From assembly GCA_020632755.1 (NCBI GenBank), contig JACKEY010000011.1, positions 62,001 to 126,000 on the forward strand: a stretch of 64,000 bases of DNA. Reading direction: 5' to 3'. Shown here piece after piece: positions 46,283 through 55,375 of this stretch (the stretch's first letter is position 1; each line of letters begins with the position of its first letter). The stretch is from Alphaproteobacteria bacterium (GTDB lineage Bacteria > Myxococcota_A > UBA796 > UBA2385). The translations under genes and the position numbers were made by a program. Below the pieces are notes generated by a model, which saw only the letters and a list, made by a program, of their open reading frames with translations, had not been told where the DNA came from and did not search any database.

Positions 46283-47392
46283 CTACTCGATCTCATCCGG
46301 CGCGAACGGGTACAGGTCGTCGCCGTAGCTGGTGAGCTCGCGCTCTTCGATGACGCCGTCGCGGTCGGAGCGATCCTCGGACCAGACCAGACCCAGGCCC
46401 GGGGCCAGGTGGTAGGTCACCGTGCCGGTGCGGCTCGTGACGTAGCCCCCGGTCAGGTCGACCAGCTCGTAGTCGGCGGTCAGCTCGATCACGTCGAAGG
46501 TGCCGGCGGACACGCGGCTGGTGGTCTCGCCCTGGACCTCGTAGTCGATGTCCATCGACCACAGATCCATGCCCAGGGTCGTGCTGCTGGCGGTGTAGGT
46601 CGCGGACCAGCGCTTGCCGTCGATCATGTCGGTGTCGGTGACCGCGCGCTTGACCGTCGTGCCGAAGCTCACGTCGAAGGTGCCGTAGCTGGGGTGGGTC
46701 AGGTCGTAGCCGCTGACCAGCAGGCTGCCGCTGCTGCAGCGCCAGTCCTCGCTGATCTGCACCGCACCCTTGCTGCCGCCGACCAGGCTGCGGTTGACGG
46801 TCGCCCGGCCGGTGCTGCTGCTCCACCCGCTGATCTCGACGGTCTCGGTGTAGGCCTCTCCCGTGAAGAAGTCGGTGCGGTAGCGGCGGATGGTGTCGCC
46901 GGTCACGTCGAGCGGCTCGTAGGCGTTGCAGAAGGCGGCGTTGTCGATGGCGCCGTCGCAGTCGTTGTCGATGCCGTTGTGGGTGTTGTCGGCCTTGCCG
47001 GGGTGGATGCTGGCGTCGCGGTCGTCGCAGTCGCCCTCGGCCACGGTCCAGCCGTCGCCATCCACGTCGTCGCCGCCGGTCGACCCGTCGGTGTCGCTGT
47101 CGGCGTCGGTGTCGGTGTCCGTGGTGTCGGTGGCGTCGGTGTCGCCGCCGTCCGTGTCGCCCCCATCCGTGTCCGTGTCGGCGTCGGTGTCCCCGCCGTC
47201 GGTGTCGGTGGCGTCGGTGTCCCCGCCGTCGGTGTCCCCACCGTCGGTGCCGATGCCGGTGTCGGTGCCCAGGTCCCAGCCGCCGTCCCCGTCGCCGCCG
47301 CCGTCGTCGTCGTCGTCATCGGCCTTGCCGCCCGCGCAGGCAGCCAGGGTGAGGAGGGGGAGGGCGAGGAGGAGGGTGCGACGAGGATCCAT
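46283..47392 (-). CDS. Acidic-linker lipoprotein with one MopE motif
   Basis: 369 residues. The lipobox LAAC gives Cys19, followed by AGGKADDDDDD, a variant of the GDKDD motif of its neighbours. A linker of about 85 residues of Gly, Asp and Thr leads to one MopE unit (DCDDRDASIHPGKADNTHNG, DNDCDGAIDN). The remaining 220 residues form a beta-rich domain (SGWSSSTGRATVNRSLVGG, TYTASSTTLGMDLWSMDIDY, GTVTYHLAPGLGLVWSEDRS) that is unlike the beta-helix genes and resembles lipoprotein carrier or DUF3108-like curved sheets only in a general way. The C-terminus YPFAPDEIE recurs as a fragment at 41857-41910. Confidence 0.82.
   Translation of the reverse strand: MDPRRTLLLALPLLTLAACAGGKADDDDDDGGGDGDGGWDLGTDTGIGTDGGDTDGGDTDATDTDGGDTDADTDTDGGDTDGGDTDATDTTDTDTDADSDTDGSTGGDDVDGDGWTVAEGDCDDRDASIHPGKADNTHNGIDNDCDGAIDNAAFCNAYEPLDVTGDTIRRYRTDFFTGEAYTETVEISGWSSSTGRATVNRSLVGGSKGAVQISEDWRCSSGSLLVSGYDLTHPSYGTFDVSFGTTVKRAVTDTDMIDGKRWSATYTASSTTLGMDLWSMDIDYEVQGETTSRVSAGTFDVIELTADYELVDLTGGYVTSRTGTVTYHLAPGLGLVWSEDRSDRDGVIEERELTSYGDDLYPFAPDEIE
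47091..47265. repeat. GTCGGT/GTCCCC array coding a Gly-Asp-Thr linker
   Basis: Irregular hexamer and nonamer units coding the long acidic linker of the 46283-47392 lipoprotein. Confidence 0.6.
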
Positions 47393-47458
47393 CGGATGCT
47401 CCGAGAAGAGGCGAGCGATGTAGCACCGGATCGGCCGGACTCGCGAGGCAGACCTGTG

Positions 47459-49456
47459 TCAATCGCCGGCAGGCAGCAGCAGCGCCCGCGCCACCGCGGC
47501 GGCGGCGGCCAGGGTCGGATCCCCGTCCAGCGCCGGCAGATCCGCGCGGGCCGGGGCGGTCAGGGGCTGCATCGGCGTGCCGTCGGCGTGCACCCGCAGG
47601 GCGGTGCGCCGGGCCCGCTCGGCCTTGAGCACGTACTGCTCGCCCGGTGACGCCGGGTCCACCGCGACGTCGGGCACCACCCCGCTGCGCTGGCCGGCGC
47701 CGAGTGGCCGCGCCAGCCGTCGCCCGGCCGGGCTGGCCCAGGCCAGGTTCGTGTACTGCATCGCGTAGCCGTCGCCCGTGTGCAGCTTCTGGGCCCAGCC
47801 CTTGCCCCAGGTGGGCGCGCCGACGACCACGGCGTGGGCCCGCTCCTGCAGGGCGGCGGTCAGCACCTCGGCCGCCGACGCCGTGTCGGGGTCGACCAGC
47901 ACGACCACGGGCGTGCCCTCCAGCGCGTGTCCGGCGACCGCCTCGTTCCACTCGGCCAGCCGCTCGCCGGTCTCGGGATCGACATCGGGACCCGTGTCCG
48001 GCAGCACCCGGCCGTCGATCCGCGCCAGGAAGCCGTCGGCCACGAAGCGATCGGCGATGTGCACGGCGGCCTGCACGTCGCCGCCGGGGTTGCCGCGCAG
48101 GTCCAGCAGGACGACCGCGATGTGGTCCAGGCCCGGCTCGAGCAGCGCGTCGAAGGCGTCGGCCGTGGACGACCGGAAGGCGTCGATGCGCGCGTAGGCG
48201 ATGCCCGCGCCTTCGTCGTACCAGGGGCTCCACGCGTTGTCGGCGCCGCGCGCCCAGCCCTCGACCGTCGGCTGCACCACGCTCTGCCGCGCCATGGTGA
48301 AGGACAGCGCGTCTTCGCCGCGCCGCACGTCGATGGTCAGCGGGTGCTCGGGCGCGCCGACCAGCGCCTGCTCGGCCACGGCCAGCCGGCGGTCCACGGG
48401 CAGATCGTCCAGCGCGAGCCGCCCCGTCGGGTCGGACAGCGCCACCAGCCGGTCGCCCTGGTGGATGCCGCTGGCCCAGGCCGGCGTGTCCGGCAGGGGC
48501 CGGGCGACGATGACGCTGCCGTCGGGGCCGTCGCGCAGCTCCAGGCCGACGCCCACGCGCACGCCGGCGTGGTGGGCCTGCCAGGACGCGATCTCCGCCG
48601 GCCAGACCGCGCGGGTCCAGGGGTCGAGGGCCGACAGGGCCGCGCGCACCCACTCGTCCAGCACGACCTCCTCGGGCACTCCCGCGGCGGTCAGCGCCGC
48701 CAGCTCGGCGTCCAGCGCCGCCTCGAGGCCCGCGAGGTCGGTCGCCGCCGCCTCGCTTCGCCGCACATCCGCCAGCTTCGGCCAGGCCGCGAGGGCCCCG
48801 GGATCCCGCTGCAGCCAGGTCAAGGCGCGGGCGCCCGCGGCTGCCATCGCCGCGTGGTCCAGGGCGTCGACGTAGCGGGTGTCCAGCGTCGCCAACAGGT
48901 CGGCCACCGCCGCGCGGCGGATGCCGGCCTGGTCCGCCCGGGTCGTCGCCAGCGCGTCCGGCCGGTAGCGAAGCCCCAGCGCCGCCTTGTCGGCCCGGGC
49001 CTGCCATGCGGCCGCGCGGTCGGGCTGGTGGGCCAGGATCTCCGCCAGGGCCGACCAGATCAGCACGGCAGCGTCTGGCTCGGCGCCATCCGCGGCTTCG
49101 CCCAGCTGGTGGGCCAGCGCCAGGAAGGCCGGGTCGTCGGGCCAGGCCAGGACCGCGCTGGCCAGCGGTCCCGCTGCTTCGCGCAGCTGTCCGGCGGCGA
49201 TGCGGTCCTCGATGGTCTGCCGCATCAGCTCGCGACTGGCCCGCTCCAGCGCGTCGCGCTCGGTCTGCAGGGTCTTCAGCCGCGCGCCCTCGGCCTGCAG
49301 CGGCGCCAGCGGGCCGTCCGCCGGCAGCTCGGCCAGCCCTTCCAGCCGCCCCTCCAGCACGGCGGCGCGCACCTCCGCCGGAGCCGGAGCAGCCCGGCAG
49401 GCCAGCAGGGTGAGCGAGAGGGGCAGCACGAGGGGCAGGAAGGCGGGCACGGGCAT
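47459..49456 (-). CDS. S41 family (C-terminal processing) peptidase lipoprotein
   Basis: 665 residues. Lipidation is likely at Cys20 (TLLAC). A helical N-terminal region of about 200 residues precedes a PDZ-like domain (VGVGLELRDGPDGSVIVARP, ASGIHQGDRLVAL). The S41 core follows: VVLLDLRGNPGGDVQAA, the catalytic Ser in VDPDTASAAEVLTAAL and the catalytic Lys in GAPTWGKGWAQKL, then PDVAVDP. A Ser-Lys dyad protease anchored in the envelope is expected, acting on unfolded or C-terminal segments of exported proteins. It is longer than Prc/CtpA-type enzymes (about 400-450) because of the helical N-terminus. It is divergent from the glycosyltransferase at 49529. Confidence 0.9.
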   Translation of the reverse strand: MPVPAFLPLVLPLSLTLLACRAAPAPAEVRAAVLEGRLEGLAELPADGPLAPLQAEGARLKTLQTERDALERASRELMRQTIEDRIAAGQLREAAGPLASAVLAWPDDPAFLALAHQLGEAADGAEPDAAVLIWSALAEILAHQPDRAAAWQARADKAALGLRYRPDALATTRADQAGIRRAAVADLLATLDTRYVDALDHAAMAAAGARALTWLQRDPGALAAWPKLADVRRSEAAATDLAGLEAALDAELAALTAAGVPEEVVLDEWVRAALSALDPWTRAVWPAEIASWQAHHAGVRVGVGLELRDGPDGSVIVARPLPDTPAWASGIHQGDRLVALSDPTGRLALDDLPVDRRLAVAEQALVGAPEHPLTIDVRRGEDALSFTMARQSVVQPTVEGWARGADNAWSPWYDEGAGIAYARIDAFRSSTADAFDALLEPGLDHIAVVLLDLRGNPGGDVQAAVHIADRFVADGFLARIDGRVLPDTGPDVDPETGERLAEWNEAVAGHALEGTPVVVLVDPDTASAAEVLTAALQERAHAVVVGAPTWGKGWAQKLHTGDGYAMQYTNLAWASPAGRRLARPLGAGQRSGVVPDVAVDPASPGEQYVLKAERARRTALRVHADGTPMQPLTAPARADLPALDGDPTLAAAAAVARALLLPAGD

Positions 49457-49528
49457 GGGCGTATCCGTCAGAGCGTGTCCGCACCGCCGGGTTCCCGCGT
49501 GCGAACCGCCTGCCGCTACTGTGGCGGC

Positions 49529-51217
49529 ATGACGTCCCGGATCAACCAGGTGATGCTCGGGCTGGCGCTCGCGTTCGCGGCCATGGTGCGGCTCGTCGGC
49601 CTGGGTGAGAGCAGCCTGTGGCTCGACGAGCTGTTCACGGTGCGGGTGGCGACCGTCGCGGACCAGGGGCTGATCGACGCGCTGCGCGGGGACGTGCACC
49701 CGCCGCTGTACTTCGCCCTCGCCCGGCTGTGGGCGCCGATCGCCGGGCAGTCCGAGCTGTTGTGGCGCCTGCCCTCGGCCCTGTGCGGGCTCGTGACCGT
49801 CGCCGCGACCGCCCGGCTGGCCCGCCGGCTGGGTGGCCAGGGCGCCGAGGTCGGCGCCGCCTGGGTGATCGCCCTGCTGCCGCTGATGGTGGACCTGGAT
49901 CGCGAGGCCCGCGGCAATGCCCTGATGGTGTGCCTGGTCGCCTGCGCCGCGGCGGCGGCCGTGCAGCCGGTCTCGGACCGGCCCTGGCGGCGGGCCGCCG
50001 TCGTCGGGACCCTGTGCGCCGGGGCCGTGTGGACCCACTTCTCGGGGGTGTTCGCCGTCCTGGGCCTGATCATGTGGCAGATGAGAGCCCCGGAGCGGGA
50101 TCTGCGGGTCGTCGCCGGCGCCGCCGCCGGCCTGGGCAGCCTGGTCCTGTGGGCGCCCGTCCTCTTCGAGCAGACGACCTCCTTCGCGGCGGACCCCTGG
50201 TACGCGCCGCCTCCCCCGGACGCCCTCGCCTGGCTCTGGCCCGAGCTGTGGGGCGGCCACCTCGGCCCTGCCGTGCTGGTCGGCGTGGTGCTCTTCCTCG
50301 CCCTCCTCCGCATGCCGGCGGCCGTCGTGCCGCTGCTCGCGGCCGTGCTCAACGTCGTGGTCCTCCCCCACATCCTCGGCTCCTTCGGCCTGCCCCTGCT
50401 CCGGCCCCGGAACGTGCTGTCGCTCGCGCCCTTCGTCGCTGCAGCGGCCGGCGTGGGCGTGGTGCAGCTGCGCGCTCCGCACGCCCGGTCGCTGCTGTTC
50501 GGGCTGTTGCTCTGCGCCCACTTCCCCGTCACGCTCGCCACCCAGGTCGAGGCGCCCGCGACCGAAGACTGGCGCGGCGCGGCCGCCCGCGTGCCTGCCG
50601 GCGCCGTCGTCGCCGCCGTGCACCCCCAGCTGTGGCGCTTCTACCGCGACGACGTCGCGCCCCTCGCCCTGGACGAGGTCCCCGACGCAGCCCCGGCGCT
50701 GTGGGTGCTGCTGGCCCACGATCTGCACCCCGACGGGCTCGACGCGCTGCTGGCCCGCGGGACCGTGGACCTGGACGAGGCCCTGCCCGGCGCCCGCGTC
50801 CTGCGGCTCACACCGCTGGTCGCCGACCTCGCCGCCGCCGACTTCCCCGACGTCGAGCCCGCCGCCGAGGCGACCGCCGACGGGCTGCACTTCTACGGCG
50901 GCAGCGCGATGCGGTCGCGGACCCTCGAGCTGCGGGGGACCACCTGCCGCGTCGGCGTGGCCGGTCGCAGCGACGCCGCGCTGGGCGAAGGCGGCCGCGT
51001 GGCCCTGCGCCTGTCCGACGGCGGCGCGCCGGTCCTGGACCACCACGTCGAGCCCGGACCCGAGCTGTCCTGGTCGCCCTTCGTGCCCGTGGCGAGCGGC
51101 CAGGGGCGGCTCGAGCTCGCCTTCGTCAACGACGCGGCCGACCCCGTGACCGGCGACGATCGCAACGTGCACCTGACCCAGGTGCGGGTGGAGTGTGCCG
51201 ACGGCGCCGCGGGCTGA
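49529..51217 (+). CDS. GT39/ArnT-like membrane glycosyltransferase
   Basis: 562 residues. The start of a GT-C fold lipid-linked sugar transferase is clear: RLVGLGESSLWLDELFTVR with the acidic pair in the first external loop, and DVHPPLYFALARLWAP, the HPPLYY-type motif. About ten further membrane helices follow to residue 350 (for example LCAGAVWTHFSGVFAVLGLI, VVPLLAAVLNVVVLP). A soluble C-terminal part of about 200 residues ends with a beta-rich segment. Such enzymes move a sugar from a polyprenyl-phosphate donor to protein or lipid on the outer face; donor and acceptor are unknown. No sugar-synthesis genes are next to it. Confidence 0.85.
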   Translation: MTSRINQVMLGLALAFAAMVRLVGLGESSLWLDELFTVRVATVADQGLIDALRGDVHPPLYFALARLWAPIAGQSELLWRLPSALCGLVTVAATARLARRLGGQGAEVGAAWVIALLPLMVDLDREARGNALMVCLVACAAAAAVQPVSDRPWRRAAVVGTLCAGAVWTHFSGVFAVLGLIMWQMRAPERDLRVVAGAAAGLGSLVLWAPVLFEQTTSFAADPWYAPPPPDALAWLWPELWGGHLGPAVLVGVVLFLALLRMPAAVVPLLAAVLNVVVLPHILGSFGLPLLRPRNVLSLAPFVAAAAGVGVVQLRAPHARSLLFGLLLCAHFPVTLATQVEAPATEDWRGAAARVPAGAVVAAVHPQLWRFYRDDVAPLALDEVPDAAPALWVLLAHDLHPDGLDALLARGTVDLDEALPGARVLRLTPLVADLAAADFPDVEPAAEATADGLHFYGGSAMRSRTLELRGTTCRVGVAGRSDAALGEGGRVALRLSDGGAPVLDHHVEPGPELSWSPFVPVASGQGRLELAFVNDAADPVTGDDRNVHLTQVRVECADGAAG

Positions 51218-51350
51218 CCCGACCGCGATCCCCCTGCCGCGCTTCTGCACCCACCCGGCGTGGGCCATCCCCCACGATCCGCCGCACGCCTGCGCCTCCT
51301 CGGCTGGCACGAGCCGTGCAACCCCTGGGACCACACCCCCCGGAGGTCCC

Positions 51351-52073
51351 ATGACCCGCTCCCGCTCCACGCTCCTCCTCCTCCCCCTGCTCGTCGGTCT
51401 CGCCGCTTGTGGCGACAAGGACGACGACGACACCGGCGACGGCGGGCACAAGGGCGGCGACGACACGGGCGACGACGTCGCCGAGGGCCCCCACTGCGAG
51501 GAGACGCGCACCGGTCTGGCCATGGACGAAGCCAGCGCGCTCGGCTTCTCGGGCGCCGACCTGGCCGCCGCCATCGGCGAGGACCTGTCGGCCACGCTCG
51601 CCTGGCAGAAGGACGGCAGCGAGACCCCGATGCTGGTCGAGGTGCACGTCGACAGCGTCGCCTTCGTCGACCAGGAGGTCGTGATGCCCGACTCCGGCGA
51701 CGTGCCGGACATCTACCTGGAGTGCCCCGACTACCTGGCGCTGGCCGCCAGCCTGCAGCTCGAGACCGCAGACGGCCTGCTGGGCGACAGCTTCATCGTC
51801 GAGCTGCGCGCCCAGGACGCCACCGCCGCCGACTTCTCGCTGCAGCTCGAATTCGACGACTTCGACCACCCCGAGATCTTCGCCCACGTCGACACCACCG
51901 ATGCCGATGTCGTCGAGGTCAGCCTGAACGGCGTGCTGCGCGCCGGCGGCAAGACCTCGGGCGAGCTCGCCGTGTGGATGGAAGGCAGCTCCGACAGCGA
52001 GCCCGGCGACGTCGGCACCGCCTGGGCGGGTACCGAGACCGTCGCCATGTGGTCGCCCAAGGACGGCGAGTAG
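51351..52073 (+). CDS. Lipoprotein, unrecognised
   Basis: 240 residues. ATG 51351 has GGAGGT five bases upstream. Cys20 (GLAAC) is followed by GDKDDDDTGDGG, the same start as the MopE lipoproteins, but there are no MopE repeats here. The mature part looks like a beta-sandwich with alternating hydrophobics (PMLVEVHVDSVAFVDQEVVM, FIVELRAQDATAADFSLQLE) and three Cys. No family was recognised. It shows that the CGDK start is shared by proteins of unrelated folds. Confidence 0.82.
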   Translation: MTRSRSTLLLLPLLVGLAACGDKDDDDTGDGGHKGGDDTGDDVAEGPHCEETRTGLAMDEASALGFSGADLAAAIGEDLSATLAWQKDGSETPMLVEVHVDSVAFVDQEVVMPDSGDVPDIYLECPDYLALAASLQLETADGLLGDSFIVELRAQDATAADFSLQLEFDDFDHPEIFAHVDTTDADVVEVSLNGVLRAGGKTSGELAVWMEGSSDSEPGDVGTAWAGTETVAMWSPKDGE

Positions 52074-52082
52074 GGCCCGTTG

Positions 52083-52120
52083 CTGCCCGAGCGCTCCTGC
52101 CCGAGCGCTACTGCCCGATG
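52083..52120. repeat. Short tandem repeat TGCCCGAGCGCT
   Basis: Two full copies and one partial copy of tgcccgagcgct lie between convergent genes and run into the 3' end of 52108-52572. This is a small duplication without clear function. Confidence 0.4.
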
Positions 52121-52572
52121 ACCCCCGCACAGGGCGCGGGCCAGTGCTCGTCGCCCTTGCGGTCCAGGCAGGCCGCCGTGAAGCCGTCGGCCGGCGAGGT
52201 GCCGGCCAGCAGCCGCATCGAGGCGCCCGGCGCGACCTGCAGCACGCCCGTCAGGCAGGTCGTCGGCTCGCCTGAGACCGTGCACGCCACCTGGGTCCAC
52301 TCCGGGGCGCGCACGCCGACCTCCGCGAAGGGCGCGACCTGGTCGTCCAGCAGCTCTCGCGGCGACGACGCCAGCCGCAGCACCAGGCTGGTGCCCTTGC
52401 CCGCGACCACCATGCCGCCGTCTTCGAAGGGCCGCGCCTGGGTCTCGGGCACGCTGGCCAGCGCGACGCCGGTGCGGGTGGACCACGCGGACAGGTCTTC
52501 GTCGGCCGAGGGCGAGGCGAAGGCCGCAGGGCCCAGGACGGTCGTCGCGAGGAGGATCAGGGTCATGCCCAT
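52108..52572 (-). CDS. Small secreted protein
   Basis: 154 residues from ATG 52572 (a second ATG at 52566 is equally possible). The signal peptide TLILLATTVLGPAAFA is probably cleaved after AFA. The mature part has two Cys pairs (VACTVSGEPTTC, AACLDRKGDEHWPAPC) that may form disulfides. No family was recognised. It ends on the repeat at 52083-52120 and converges on 51351-52073. It is 40 bases downstream of the Gre-type gene on the same strand. Confidence 0.7.
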   Translation of the reverse strand: MGMTLILLATTVLGPAAFASPSADEDLSAWSTRTGVALASVPETQARPFEDGGMVVAGKGTSLVLRLASSPRELLDDQVAPFAEVGVRAPEWTQVACTVSGEPTTCLTGVLQVAPGASMRLLAGTSPADGFTAACLDRKGDEHWPAPCAGVIGQ

Positions 52573-52612
52573 GGGACACCGGGGAGGAGGGGGATCCGTA
52601 CCTTGCACGGGT

Positions 52613-53080
52613 TCAACCCACGTCGTCGATCTCCACGTCCACCGCCTCGCCGCCGCGGCGGATGCGCACGAGCTCGCCGGCGGCCTTGCCGCGCAGGGCC
52701 TTGGCCATGGGGCTGGCGGGGCTGATGACCGTGACGCCGTCGATGGGGTCGCCGTGTCCGCCGGGCAGGATCAGGATGTGCTCGCCGTGGCCGTCCATGC
52801 ACTGCAGCTGGACCAGGGCGCCGGCGCGCACGCGATCGGCCGGGGACAGGTCGACTTCGTCGAGCAGCGCCAGGTCGGCGCGAAGGGCGGCGGCGCGCTC
52901 GGCCAGGCCGTGCGCCAGGTAGCCCTGGGCGGTGACGGCGGCGCGCTCGCCGCGGTTGGCGGGGCGGTGGTCGCCGTCGACGCGGGTGCCCTGGCGGGCC
53001 GCGTCGCTCCCGGAGTCGAGCGCGTCGAGCCGCTCCTGCAGCAGGCGGCGGAAGGCGGCGGTCAGGCGGTGCTTGTCCAT
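52613..53080 (-). CDS. GreA/GreB-family transcription factor, C-terminal type
   Basis: 155 residues. The C-terminal half matches the Gre FKBP-like domain: VTVISPASPMAKALRGKAAG followed by ELVRIRRGGEAVDVEI. The N-terminal half is helical (HRLTAAFRRLLQERLDAL, HGLAERAAALRADLALLDEV), as in the Gre coiled coil, but the acidic tip residues cannot be assigned with confidence. Classic GreA is about 158 residues, so the length fits. It may rescue stalled RNA polymerase or be one of the Gre-like regulators that bind the secondary channel without cleavage activity. ATG 53080 is the start; the upstream frame runs through the next gene. Confidence 0.8.
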   Translation of the reverse strand: MDKHRLTAAFRRLLQERLDALDSGSDAARQGTRVDGDHRPANRGERAAVTAQGYLAHGLAERAAALRADLALLDEVDLSPADRVRAGALVQLQCMDGHGEHILILPGGHGDPIDGVTVISPASPMAKALRGKAAGELVRIRRGGEAVDVEIDDVG

Positions 53081-53164
53081 GCGCGGCGGCGGGGGGCAGG
53101 GGGAGACCGGGTCCGTATCGTCCCCGCGCCGTCGGCGGGGCCGTCCGCGGTAGGCTCTGCCGCG

Positions 53165-53587
53165 ATGCCCTCCCTCGTCCTGCTGCTGCCGCTGCTGGCC
53201 CGCGCCGCCGGGACCCCGGCTGCCGGGAGTCCGGCCGACACGCTGCCCGATCCCCGGCCGGAACCCTGCCCGGTGTTCGATCCCGAGTGGTCCGGCCACG
53301 AGACGCCCGAAGGCCTGTCCTACGAACAGGTGCGCACCGCGCTGGACGGCGTCATCCAGACCGCGCTGGCCTGTGGCCGCCCGCCGGGTCGCGCATCGCT
53401 GGGGCTCACCTACGAGCTGATGGTCGGCTGCGACGGCGTCGTGCAGAGCGTCGAGTGCACGGACACCGACGACGCGCCCGCCGACTACGTGTCCTGCGTG
53501 GCCGAGGTGCTGAAGAAGGCCGACTTCGACGCCCACGAGCAGGCCGACGGCATGCCCGTGACCTACCCGGTGAACGTCAGCTGGTAG
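53165..53587 (+). CDS. Small secreted AgmX/TonB-C-like protein
   Basis: 140 residues. A short signal (MPSLVLLLPLLARAAG) leads to a Pro-rich segment and a C-terminal domain with YEQVRTALDGVIQTALACG, ELMVGCDGVVQSVECTD and YVSCVAEVLKKADFDA. This is the layout of the AgmX/PglI C-terminal domain common in myxobacteria and related to the TonB C-terminal fold: an ACG/ACH helix, a strand with DGXV, then a C..V helix and a final strand. Its last 11 bases overlap the 3' end of a gene with the same domain on the other strand. Confidence 0.72.
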   Translation: MPSLVLLLPLLARAAGTPAAGSPADTLPDPRPEPCPVFDPEWSGHETPEGLSYEQVRTALDGVIQTALACGRPPGRASLGLTYELMVGCDGVVQSVECTDTDDAPADYVSCVAEVLKKADFDAHEQADGMPVTYPVNVSW

Positions 53588-53999
53588 GCGGGAACAGGAA
53601 GGGCCAGGTCACGAGCGCCTTGTCGCCGCGCTCCAGGGGCGGGAAGGTCGCGCCCTGGACCACGCCCAGCAGGCAGGTCTCGGTGGACTCGTCCCGCAGG
53701 CTGGTCGACTGCACCCGCGCGCTGGCGACGGTGCCGTCCGCGGCGATGGCGAAGCGGACCAGCACCTTGCCCTTGCCGGCGTCGGCGCCGTGGCAGGCCG
53801 TGATGGCGGCCTTCTGCGCGTCCAGGCCGGCGCGCACCGCGTCGACCGAGATGCCGCCCAGCACGACTGGATCGGCCAGGATGGGCTCGCCGCCGATCTT
53901 CCCGGCCGGGGCGACGGGCGCCGGCGGCAGCGCGACCGGCTCGGCGGTCTGCACCGGAGCCTCGGGCTGGCAGGCGAGGGCGAGGAGGAGGAGGAGCAC
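53577..53999 (-). CDS. Small lipoprotein with AgmX/TonB-C-like domain
   Basis: 140 residues from GTG 53999. The short signal MLLLLLALAC gives Cys10. A Pro/Ala linker precedes a domain with VDAVRAGLDAQKAAITACHG, VRFAIAADGTVASARVQS and TCLLGVVQGATFPPL, the same pattern as 53165-53587 and as the AgmX/PglI C-terminal domain of myxobacteria. Two such genes facing each other with overlapping tails suggests an inverted duplication or a chance pairing. No strong Shine-Dalgarno is visible, so the start is uncertain. Confidence 0.72.
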   Translation of the reverse strand: MLLLLLALACQPEAPVQTAEPVALPPAPVAPAGKIGGEPILADPVVLGGISVDAVRAGLDAQKAAITACHGADAGKGKVLVRFAIAADGTVASARVQSTSLRDESTETCLLGVVQGATFPPLERGDKALVTWPFLFPPTS

Positions 54000-54048
54000 G
54001 GGAGGAGGGTAGCGGATGGAGGCGCGCAGCGGTGCGGGGCCGCGGTGG

Positions 54049-55347
54049 CTACTCCGCGGTCGGCAGCCGCCAGGGGCGCTGGCAGCCGGCCAGGGCGAAG
54101 GCGTCGCTGCTGCCGGCCCCCCACGACGTGGTCTCGCCGGCCACGTAGATCCGGTCGCCGTCGAGCACGAAGTCGTGGGCGATGTCGTCGCCGGTACCGC
54201 CCCACCACTGCTCTTCGAGGACCGTGCCGTCGTCGGCGTCCAGCCGCAGGAAGACCAGGTCCACGCCTCCGGCTCCGCCGCTCTCGGCGTTGGCGACGAC
54301 GACCAGGCTGCCGTCGATAGGGTCGACCCGGATCGCCCGCGCCAGGTCGGGCCCGGCGCCGCCCCAGGCCGTGCTCCACAGGGCGTCGCCGTCGGCATCC
54401 CAGGCCCAGACCCACAGCTGGCCGTCGCCGTCGACCCGCCCCTCGCCGACCCCGAACAGCCGACGACCGTCGGTGGTCAGGCCCAGGGCTTCGGTGTGCA
54501 CGCCGCCGTCGTCGACGCGCTTCGTCCACAGGGCATGGCCGTCGCTGGTGTCGAAGGCCGCCAGGAAGGCGTCGGTGCCGACGCCCAGCTGGGCGTGGCC
54601 GGCGGCGTAGAGCACGTCGCCGATCACGGCCAGGTGGCCGTTCGCGCCGTCGACCCCGCCCAGATCCAGATCGCTGTGCCAGCGCTCGGTCAGGTCGGCG
54701 CCGAGCGCCGCGACGCGCACGTCGGGGTCGTCGTTCTCGGTCCAGCCGGACAGCAGCACGCCGCCGTCGTCGACCTGCAGCCCGTCGATCTCGTCCCAGC
54801 CGGGGCTCTTCCAGGTGTAGGGGTCGCCGACGGGCGCGCCGGTGGCGCCCTCGAAGCGCTGCAGCCAGGCGTGCGTGTCCAGCAGGTCCCACGAGTGGAA
54901 CTGTGCGCCCGCGACGTAGACGGTGCCGGCCTGCTCCTGGACGATGAACGCCTGCTCGGAGAAGGCCTCGCCCCACTGCCGGGCCCAGCGCTCGGTCCCG
55001 TCCGGTCCGTAGCGGCGCACGAAGACGTCGGTCAAGACCGGCGCTGCCTCGTGGCTCGCGAAGATCACGTCGCCGTCGGACGCCAGGCCGACCCCCCAGG
55101 CCTCGTCGACGTCGGCGTTGCCGGTGGTGATCAGCCAGGGGTCGTGATCGCAGCCCGTGACCGTCGTCGCGCCGGAGTCGCCGCCGCCGTCGGTGTCCGT
55201 CTCGGCGGTTGTGTCGGTGCCGCCGTCGGTCGTGTCGGTGTCGGACGTCGTGTCGGTGCCGCCGTCGCCGCTGTCGGCGGGCGGGTCCTTGTCGCCGCAG
55301 GCGGTCGCCAGGAGAAGCAGCAGGAAGGTGGGGAATCGCCGGGTCAT
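54049..55347 (-). CDS. Beta-propeller (SBBP-like) lipoprotein
   Basis: 432 residues from ATG 55347. Cys17 (ATAC) is followed by GDKDPPADSGDGG and a Thr/Asp linker. The body is made of repeating blades with the SBBP-type phrasing DVFVRRYGPDGTERWARQWG, ALGADLTERWHSDLDLGG, FDTSDGHALWTKRV and DADGDALWSTAWGG, closing into a probable seven-bladed propeller. There are no MopE motifs. The function is unknown; such proteins are often surface binders. It ends 49 bases before the start of 53577-53999 on the same strand. Confidence 0.85.
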   Translation of the reverse strand: MTRRFPTFLLLLLATACGDKDPPADSGDGGTDTTSDTDTTDGGTDTTAETDTDGGGDSGATTVTGCDHDPWLITTGNADVDEAWGVGLASDGDVIFASHEAAPVLTDVFVRRYGPDGTERWARQWGEAFSEQAFIVQEQAGTVYVAGAQFHSWDLLDTHAWLQRFEGATGAPVGDPYTWKSPGWDEIDGLQVDDGGVLLSGWTENDDPDVRVAALGADLTERWHSDLDLGGVDGANGHLAVIGDVLYAAGHAQLGVGTDAFLAAFDTSDGHALWTKRVDDGGVHTEALGLTTDGRRLFGVGEGRVDGDGQLWVWAWDADGDALWSTAWGGAGPDLARAIRVDPIDGSLVVVANAESGGAGGVDLVFLRLDADDGTVLEEQWWGGTGDDIAHDFVLDGDRIYVAGETTSWGAGSSDAFALAGCQRPWRLPTAE

Positions 55348-55375
55348 GCCCACAGCGTAGCCGCTGCGGCGCCGC

